Assembly (NCBI RefSeq): GCF_030035675.1
Contig: NC_084481.1
Span: 230,918,927 to 230,982,926, forward strand
Direction: 5' to 3'
Length of the DNA: 64,000 nt
DNA from: Rhineura floridana
Taxonomy: Eukaryota; Chordata; Lepidosauria; Squamata; Rhineuridae
Both the position numbers and the translations under genes were made by a program. Within the stretch, counting starts at the first letter, position 1. The number at the start of each line of letters is the position of its first letter. Below, in pieces: positions 57,085-64,000 of the stretch. The notes under the pieces were generated by a model, which was not told the DNA's origin, made no database searches, and saw only the letters and a list, made by a program, of their open reading frames with translations.

Positions 57085-57250
57085 ATGGTTTTAGGCTACA
57101 TACACAGCATGCCTCTATATCCCCCCCCCCAAGAATCCTGGGAACTGTAGTTTGTTGAGGGCCCTGAGAATTGTAGATCAGTGAGGGGTAAACTATAGTT
57201 CTCAGGATTTGGGAGTGTGTGCTTTAAAGGTATGCTGTGGACACAGGCTT
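57085..57250. repeat. foldback MITE with GGAACTGTAGTTT arms
   Basis: CACAGCATGCCTCTATATCC ... AAGAATCCTGGGAACTGTAG at left against AACTATAGTTCTCAGGATTT ... AAAGGTATGCTGTG at right. Confidence 0.68.
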
Positions 57251-57593
57251 AGGGCTGAGGAAAACCCAGGCTGGTTGGCGGTATGGTCACTTCCAAGACA
57301 ATGGCAGTGTTCCTTGATTTTGGTTATAAGCATGGATATTTGTCTCCTCGCTGCATTTACCTAGGATGATGTTAGTTTTCCCTCCACCCCATGTCAGAAC
57401 AGGGACACTGAGATCCCCAAGTGAGTGCACAACTTGATGGTAGTGAACTGTCAGTTCAAGTGTTGACCTTTTCTATTCTAAACAGGGATAGTAGCTAAGT
57501 AGTAGCTAAGTAGTCTTCCTTCCTGGCCTGACAATAAGAGAAAGATCCACCAAACTGGCCTGCATATTTGGTTGTTTCATTCATACATCCTCT

Positions 57594-60500
57594 TAAGAAC
57601 ATAAGAACATAAGAAGAGCCTGCTGGATCAGGCCAGTGGCCCATCTAGTCCAGCATCCTGTTCTCACAGTGGCCAACCAGGTGCCTGGGGGAAGCCCGCA
57701 AGCAGGACCCAAGTGCAAGAACACTCTCCCCTCCTGAGGCTTCCGACAACTGGTTTTCAGAAGCATGCTGCCTCTGACTAGGGTGGCAGAGCACAGCCAT
57801 CACGGCTAGTAGCCATTGATAGCCCTGTCCTCCATGAATTTGTCTAATCTTCTTTTAAAGCCATCCAAGCTGGTGGCCATTACTGCATCTTGTGGGAGCA
57901 AATTCCATAGTTTAACTATGCGCTGAGTAAAGAAGTACTTCCTTTTGTCTGTCCTGAATCTTCCAACATTCAGCTTCTTTGAATGTCCACGAGTTCTAGT
58001 ATTATGAGAGAGGGAGAAGAACTTTTCTCTATCCACTTTCTCAATGCCATGCATAATTTTATACACTTCTATCATGTCTCCTCTGACCCGCCTTTTCTCT
58101 AAACTAAAAAGCCCCAAATGCTGCAACCTTTCCTCGTAAGGGAGTCGCTCCATCCCCTTGATCATTCTGGTTGCCCTCTTCTGAACCTTTTCCAACTCTA
58201 TAATATCCTTTTTGAGATGAGGCGACCAGAACTGTACACAGTATTCCAAATGCGGCCGCACCATAGATTTATACAACGGCATTATGATATCGGCTGTTTT
58301 ATTTTCAATACCTTTCCTAATGATCCCTAGCATGGAATTTGCCTTTTTCACAGCTGCCGCACACTGGGTCGACATTTTCATCGTGCTGTCCACTACAACC
58401 CCGAGGTCTCTCTCCTGGTCGGTCACCGCCAGTTCAGACCCCATGAGCGTATATGTGAAATTAAGATTTTTTGCTCCAATATGCATAATTTTACACTTGT
58501 TTATATTGAATTGCATTTGCCATTTTCCCACCCATTCACTCAGTTTGGAGAGGTCTTTTTGGAGCTCTTCGCAATCCCTTTTTGTTTTAACAACCCTGAA
58601 CAATTTAGTGTCGTCAGCAAACTTGGCCACTTCACTGCTCACTCCTAATTCTAGGTCATTAATAAACAAGTTGAAAAGTACAGGTCCCAATACCGATCCT
58701 TGAGGGACTCCACTTTCTACAGCCCTCCATTGGGAGAACTGTCCGTTTATTCCTACTCTCTGCTTTCTGCTTCTTAACCAATTCCTTATCCACAAGAGGA
58801 CCTCTCCTCTTATTCCATGACTGCTAAGCTTCCTCAGAAGCCTTTGGTGAGGTACCTTGTCAAACGCTTTTTGAAACTCTAAGTACACTATGTCCACTGG
58901 ATCACCTCTATCTATATGCTTGTTGACACTCTCAAAGAATTCTAATAGGTTACTGAGACAGGACTTTCCCTTGCAGAAGCCATGCTGGCTCTGCTTCAGC
59001 AAGGCTTGTTCTTCTATGTGCTTAGTTAATCTAGCTTTAATCATACTTTCTACCAGTTTTCCAGGGACAGAAGTTAAGCTAACTGGCCTGTAATTTCCGG
59101 GATCCCCTCTGGATCCCTTTTTGAAGATTGGTGTTACATTTGCCACTTTCCAGTCCTCAGGCACGGAGGAGGACCCGAGGGACAAGTTACATATTTTAGT
59201 TAGCAGATCAGCAATTTCACCTTTGAGTTCTTTGAGAACTCTCGGGTGGATGCCATCCGGGCCCGGTGATTTGTCAGTTTTTATATTGTCCATTAAGCTT
59301 AGAACTTCCTCTCTCGTTACCACTATTTGTCTTAGTTCCTCAGAATCCCTTCCTGCAAATGTTAGTTCAGGTTCAGGGATCTGCCCTATATCTTCCACTG
59401 TGAAGACAGATGCAAAGAATTCATTTAGCTTCTCTGCAATCTCCTTATCGTTCTTTAGTACACCTTTGACTCCCTTATCATCCAAGGGTCCAATTGTCTC
59501 CCTAGATGGTCTCCTGCTTTGAATGTATTTATAGAATTTTTTGTTGTTGGTTTTTATGTTCTTAGCAATGTGCTCCTCAAATTCTTTTTTAGCATCCCTT
59601 ATTGTCTTCTTGCATTTCTTTTGCCAGAGTTTGTGTTCTTTTTTATTTTCTTCATTCGGACAAGACTTCCATTTTCTGAAGGAAGACTTTTTGCCTCTAA
59701 GAGCTTCCTTGACTTTGCTTGTTAACCATGCTGGCATCTTCTTGGCCCTGGCGGTACCTTTTCTGATCTGCGGTATGCACTCCAGTTGAGCTTCTAATAT
59801 AGTGTTTTTAAACAACTTCCAAGCATTTTCGAGTGATGTGACCCTCTGGACTTTGTTTTTCAGCTTTCTTTTTACCAATCCCCTCATTTTTGTGAAGTTT
59901 CCTCTTTTGAAGTCAAATGTGACCGTGTTGGATTTTCTTGGTAATTGGCCAGTTACATGTATGTTTAATTTAATAGCACTGTGGTCACTGCTCCCAATCG
60001 GTTCAACAACACTTACATCTCGCACCGGGTCCCGGTCCCCACTGAGGATTAAGTCCAGGGTTGCCGTCCCTCTGGTCGGTTCCATGACCAACTGATCTAG
60101 GGAATAGTCATTTAGAATATCTAGAAACTTTGCTTCTTTGTCATGACTGGAACACATATGCAGCCAGTCTATGTCCGGGTAGTTGAAGTCACCCATTACT
60201 ACCACATTTCCTAGTTTGGATGCTTCCTCAATTTCATATCTCATCTCAAGGTCTCCCTGAGCATTTTGATCAGGGGGACGATAGATCGTTCCCAGTATTA
60301 AGTCCCTCCTGGGGCACGGTATCACCACCCACAACGATTCTGTGGAGGAGTCTGCCTCTTTTGGGGTTTCGAGCTTGCTGGATTCAATGCCTTCTTTCAC
60401 GTATAGAGCGACTCCGCCACCAATACGTCCTTCCCTGTCCTTCCGATATAGTTTATATCCAGGGATAACCGTATCCCACTGGTTTTCTCCATTCCACCAG

Positions 60501-60600
60501 GTCTCGGTTATGCTCACTATATCAATGCTCTTCTCTAAGACCAAGCACTCCAGTTCTCCCATCTTGGTTCGGAGGCTCCTCCTTGAGGCTCTTTAGCAAC
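57594..60600 (-). mobile_element. CR1 LINE, nearly complete ORF2, 3' end intact
   Basis: 3.0 kb, minus strand. Its 3' end is the AAGAACATAAGAACATAAG octamer repeat at 57594, and it is truncated near 60600 just upstream of the endonuclease. The long reading frame has no interruption. It lies in ATG14 intron 1, antisense to the gene. Confidence 0.93.
57806..60562 (-). CDS. CR1 ORF2 protein: endonuclease plus reverse transcriptase, open 918 codons
   Basis: A LINE protein that nicks target DNA and primes reverse transcription. The APE-type endonuclease occupies residues ~1-225: ITETWWNGENQWDT, YRPPDQNAQ, GDFNYPDIDW, SSDHSAIKL. A Lys-rich linker follows. RT spans ~430-720: [80 protein letters not shown]. 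The C-terminal domain holds YGCV-like [20 protein letters not shown] and ends RAINGY. All catalytic residues that I can check are present. The first ~30 residues of a usual CR1 ORF2 (LLLNARSV strand) and ORF1 are missing because of 5' truncation, with a stop 10 codons upstream of the ATG. Confidence 0.9.
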   Translation of the reverse strand: MGELECLVLEKSIDIVSITETWWNGENQWDTVIPGYKLYRKDREGRIGGGVALYVKEGIESSKLETPKEADSSTESLWVVIPCPRRDLILGTIYRPPDQNAQGDLEMRYEIEEASKLGNVVVMGDFNYPDIDWLHMCSSHDKEAKFLDILNDYSLDQLVMEPTRGTATLDLILSGDRDPVRDVSVVEPIGSSDHSAIKLNIHVTGQLPRKSNTVTFDFKRGNFTKMRGLVKRKLKNKVQRVTSLENAWKLFKNTILEAQLECIPQIRKGTARAKKMPAWLTSKVKEALRGKKSSFRKWKSCPNEENKKEHKLWQKKCKKTIRDAKKEFEEHIAKNIKTNNKKFYKYIQSRRPSRETIGPLDDKGVKGVLKNDKEIAEKLNEFFASVFTVEDIGQIPEPELTFAGRDSEELRQIVVTREEVLSLMDNIKTDKSPGPDGIHPRVLKELKGEIADLLTKICNLSLGSSSVPEDWKVANVTPIFKKGSRGDPGNYRPVSLTSVPGKLVESMIKARLTKHIEEQALLKQSQHGFCKGKSCLSNLLEFFESVNKHIDRGDPVDIVYLEFQKAFDKVPHQRLLRKLSSHGIRGEVLLWIRNWLRSRKQRVGINGQFSQWRAVESGVPQGSVLGPVLFNLFINDLELGVSSEVAKFADDTKLFRVVKTKRDCEELQKDLSKLSEWVGKWQMQFNINKCKIMHIGAKNLNFTYTLMGSELAVTDQERDLGVVVDSTMKMSTQCAAAVKKANSMLGIIRKGIENKTADIIMPLYKSMVRPHLEYCVQFWSPHLKKDIIELEKVQKRATRMIKGMERLPYEERLQHLGLFSLEKRRVRGDMIEVYKIMHGIEKVDREKFFSLSHNTRTRGHSKKLNVGRFRTDKRKYFFTQRIVKLWNLLPQDAVMATSLDGFKRRLDKFMEDRAINGY

Positions 60601-61268
60601 ATAAGATGGCACCTCATGTTGCTGCAGGTGTGGTTGTGAATGGAGCCTTGTGAGCTTCAAATTGAGTAGTGACCCACTGTATTAGATTGACCTGCTGCTT
60701 TGAAATCAGAAATTTGTGACACAATTCCCATCCTTTCTCTTTTTACACTGGTTTAGTGTTGGAGGAATCCCAGATGCCAGTTGGCATAGATCACATATAA
60801 ATGTTACGGTGGTTCCTAAGAATTGTTTTTTAGAAGATTAATTCTGTGGAGAGATGCTGCCTAACATCTTAATGCTGGTTTTTAAAATTTGTTGCCTATA
60901 GAGATATAAAAATATTTTTAGCTCTGCAAATTGGCAAAACAGCTTTTATTTGTAGCATGTCTGCTTCCATATGGGTGAAATTCCCAGAAGAAATTTGAAG
61001 CTGATCAATCAGTACTCTGTGTGTGTGTTTTGGAACATGTGCCCCAATATATTATTCATGTTCACCCTGCAAGGACTGTGCAGGTAGACTCTGACCTGTA
61101 TTCTCTTGTGGATGTTTGCTCCTGCAGTTGGTAGCTTTCCCCAGCAGAAGCCTCAAGGCCACCCTTTTCTGTCTCGGTGCATAAGCTACTAGGATTACTC
61201 TTATTGTCTCTGGGCTATCCAAGTGGAGGCTGTGCTGGAAAAAATTATCATGTGGCTTTTTGGTCCCA
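60601..61268. other. ATG14 intron 1 segment, nothing recognised
   Basis: No supported feature. Confidence 0.4.
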
Positions 61269-61573
61269 AAGACCCTCCGTGGCGCAGAGTGGTAAGCAGC
61301 GATAACACAGCTGAAGCTCTGCTCACGGCCGGAGTTCGATTCCAATGGAAGGAGGAAGTCTAATCTCCAGTAAACGGGGTCGAGGTCCACTCAGCCTTCC
61401 ATCCATCCGTCGGTAAAATGAGTACCCAGCATATGCTGGGGGGTAAAGAAAGGCCGGGGAAGGAACTGGCAATCCCACCCCATATATACGGTCTGCCTAG
61501 TAAACGTCGCAAGACGTCATCCTAAGAGTCAGAAACGACTCGCACTACAAGTGCGGGGACACCTTTACCTTTT
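61269..61573 (+). mobile_element. tRNA-derived SINE with ACCTTT tail (family C)
   Basis: Head CCCTCCGTGGCGCAGAGTGG (A-box) and GGAGTTCGATTCC (B-box), core CTTCCATCCATCCGTCGGTA and AAAATGAGTACCCAGC, tail TACCTTTACC. Flanked by the 11-bp repeat TTTTGGTCCCA at 61258-61268 and 61574-61584. Confidence 0.88.
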
Positions 61574-61779
61574 TTTTGGTCCCATCTCCAGTAGGATGCA
61601 AAATGGCAGAAACTCTTCTTTATGTCTGTGGGGTCTTAGGTGCTGCTGTAACTTTTTTAACGTTGTACATGGCTTTCATTTGGCTGGTGCCCCTTTTTGT
61701 TTGTAGCACCCTTCTGTTGTTAGGTTTTGTGAACAGCTTCCTCTGCCTTGTGTCGTCTGGTTCTAACTTGGGGAGGGGC

Positions 61780-62012
61780 CATACCTTGAGTTGCATGCAG
61801 AAGTTCCCAGATTCATTCCTAGCATCTTAATTAGATCAGGGAGCAGGTGATGAGCGAGATTCCTCAGCCTGACACTTGAAGCGACTGGACAACCAGCCAG
61901 ATGGGCGACTAACAAATCTAATAAATGAATGAATGAATGAAGTGCCAGCACCACTCAGAGTGGGGCGACTGAACCAATAATCTGACACTGTATAAGGCAA
62001 TTTTATAAGTTC
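61780..62012 (+). repeat. old family B SINE with a small L2 tail inside
   Basis: GTTGCATGCAGAAGTTCCCA ... CTGACACTGTATAAGGCAAT frame a ~55-base CAGATGGGCGACTAACAAATC and (AATG)n segment that looks like an L2 3' end. Confidence 0.5.
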
Positions 62013-64000
62013 CTAAATCTTTCACTGAGTTCAAGTAAGTGTGCATAAGCTTGCTTTTTAACGTATGCTTGTCATTCCTCCTTCTCAAGCCTAAATTTCA
62101 TAGCCCTTTGAGTCACTTAGTTCTTAATAGGATTTAAATGTCCTCATTATTAGTCTGCTCCTAAATTACATTTCATGATGAAATGCAGTATTCGTTTCCT
62201 TCCAGTTCTTTGTGTTATGAAGTTTGAGCTTGGTAAACACTTAATTGTCAGTGATGAATCATTGTATGACAGGAACTCCTGCAATTAGTAAAAATAGAGG
62301 TGTCCTCCTGCCCTTGATTTGTGCAGTGTATTTTGGGTATTGGGGCATAGTTTAGGGAACAATGTTGGGAGAATGGAAAGACTATTTCTGGTAGCTGTCA
62401 AAATTAGTGTATCTTACTGGCTTCACCGACATAGGGCACTCCAAAACAAACTTTGGCTACTGATTATGGCTTGCTGGGAATGAAACAAACCACAGTCCCT
62501 GGATCAAATATAATATGAAACTAGCGATTGTGGCTTGTTTCCTCCTAGCATGAGAAGTATGAGTAGAACTAAAGTGGACTTGATTTGTTTGTCCTTTATG
62601 GCTGACTATGATGTGCTCCTGCTGGGAGGAAGGGCGGGATATAAATCAAATAATAAATAAATAAATGTGTGAACCCAGGTAGCAGTAGGAAGATTTTTTT
62701 AATGGAAATTAATTGCAATAACTGTTATATGTGTCTTAGTTTGCAGTTACTGGAAAATTTGCAGGATCTGCTGGAAACTCAAAAAGAGATTATGCAAGTT
62801 TACTCTGTAGTAAGCCCCAGTATGTTCAGTGGAGATTCCCCCCCCCTAAAGTAAGTGTGTATGGGATTGTGTGTGTAAGTGTGTATGGGCACTTATGGGA
62901 GCAAGTCCTGTTGAACATTGTGGGACTTCTGAGTAAACTTGCATAGGTTTGAGCTACACAAAGCATTATCGAAACTTGTTATTTTGTTCGGTCATGCAAA
63001 TAAATCTTTCTCAGAAAGTAGATGGCATGTGCCAGTTGAAAATGTTCAGCCAGTTAATTATCCTGCTGAGTGAACCCACATTGTGGTATATCACATGGTG
63101 TAACCTTCAGTCAACAGAAACTCTGCATTACGGTTTGTGAACAGTTTCTTTGATGGTTATATTGGTCATTTGTGTGAAAGCCCAACAGAACGTGTGCAGT
63201 ATCTGTTACACATTTTTGCAATCCATTATGTCAGACTGTGTATGTTGTGTTCTTGAAGAGGTGCTGTCTGTAAGGATTTGGTCATGCCGTGAATCATAGT
63301 TACTTATTTCTTTAAAATATTTATAGATCACTTAGTCATCTGTATTTCTGTGTAGTGACAGCCAGAAGATCATTATAAACTTTAAACAAATTGATAATCT
63401 GCTTTGCTGAGGGGTCGCTTTTAATATATTTAGTATACTAGAATCACGATGGTTTCTTACATGTTTTGTTGATGAGTAGTGCATTAGCCCTTTGGGGCCA
63501 GTTCTGGTGTAACCATTTCTGATCTCATTCTCATAGGCCATGGTTTTCCATATGTCTCATAGCTGAGGCACAGTCTTTTCCTGAATAAGCGGAAGCATTC
63601 CTTTCTCTCATTTGCACACCAAAAAGTTTATTTTAGAGCATTTAAGAATTGCCTGCTTCTTTGTTTCTGCATGGCTTGCTGTTCTGGACACGCCTCTTAA
63701 TATATTTCAGAAGCAGCTTTTCAGCAGAACAGCAAAACCAAATGCACATACCAAAAGCACAGCAGAGATCCAGCTGAAAGGAGGGTCTCATTTTACACAT
63801 CCTCCTCTTAGAGTTCTGCCACTGTTTTTTTAGCTACTGGAACTCTTAGGGAGCAAGCAAGCCAGCATAGTTTATGCCAGCTTAAGTTAAGCCATGTAAA
63901 ATGTGCCAGATCCAAACCCCGTTCAGGAGCGAGGCTATTGCCGGCTGAGACGGCCCAAGACTGGCAGAGGGAAAACAAGCCTTTAAAATAGTTTGATTTA
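62013..64000. other. ATG14 intron 1, remainder
   Basis: Holds an L2-like 3' end at ~62615-62665 (GGAAGGGCGGGATATAAATC, (AAATA)n) and a palindromic short repeat at 62795-62950 (GTAAGCCCCAGTATGTTCAG, then inverted GGGACTTCTGAGTAAAC). I found no ATG14 exon 2 and no other gene up to the window end. Confidence 0.45.

Noticed and set aside
58118-60596. Many + strand open segments (for example 58284-58703, 59121-59522)
   Set aside because: They are antisense to the CR1 ORF2, and the same shadows recur opposite the other CR1 copies (52381-52800, 23272-23691); no independent homology.
62740-62810. Possible ATG14 exon 2 (SLQLLENLQDLLETQKEI)
   Set aside because: The helix-like peptide does not match the expected IDKKERLSRLKSKQEEF and no phase-matched acceptor joins it to exon 1.

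Overview
The window is vertebrate nuclear DNA and reads as a squamate reptile (lizard or snake). It carries spliced single-copy genes with vertebrate orthologues in a sea of CR1, L2, RTE-BovB and L1 LINEs, tRNA-derived SINEs with BovB-type tails, and hAT and Tigger-like miniature DNA transposons. This mix is typical of squamates; I cannot name the species.

Three host genes lie head to tail on the + strand. ACTR10 (dynactin Arp11) covers 7871-20371 as exons 2-13; its first coding exon is outside the window to the left. TBPL2 (TRF3, the germline TBP paralogue) is complete: seven coding exons from 27237 to 54695 encode a 320-residue protein. ATG14 (the autophagy-specific subunit of the class III PI3-kinase complex) contributes its GC-rich promoter and coding exon 1 (56134-56394); the rest lies beyond the right edge. 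All exons were placed by homology and by consensus splice sites with matching phase. In human, TBPL2 and ATG14 are neighbours, but ACTR10 lies a few megabases away next to PSMA3, so this gene order appears rearranged between squamates and mammals.

Layout: 1-6770 antisense full-5'-end L1 broken by a 2.2 kb hAT element (in ACTR10 intron 1, if that intron spans this region); 7.9-20.4 kb ACTR10, with introns full of SINEs, MITEs and LINE pieces; 20.4-27.2 kb intergenic, with a CR1 copy and a short L1-derived element that keeps only ORF1; 27.2-54.9 kb TBPL2, whose introns hold a BovB interrupted by an L2, an L2 inserted in a CR1 and a CR1 inserted in an L2; 55.1-56.6 kb ATG14 promoter and exon 1; 56.8-64 kb ATG14 intron 1 with a young CR1 whose 918-codon reading frame is open.

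I saw no operon-like, CRISPR, plasmid or prokaryotic feature, and no LTR retroelement that I could support. The most interesting signals are the ORF1-only L1 with an 18-bp target duplication, the series of resolvable nested insertions, two SINE families that borrow tails from two different LINEs, and a CLEAR-like E-box arrangement just upstream of ATG14.
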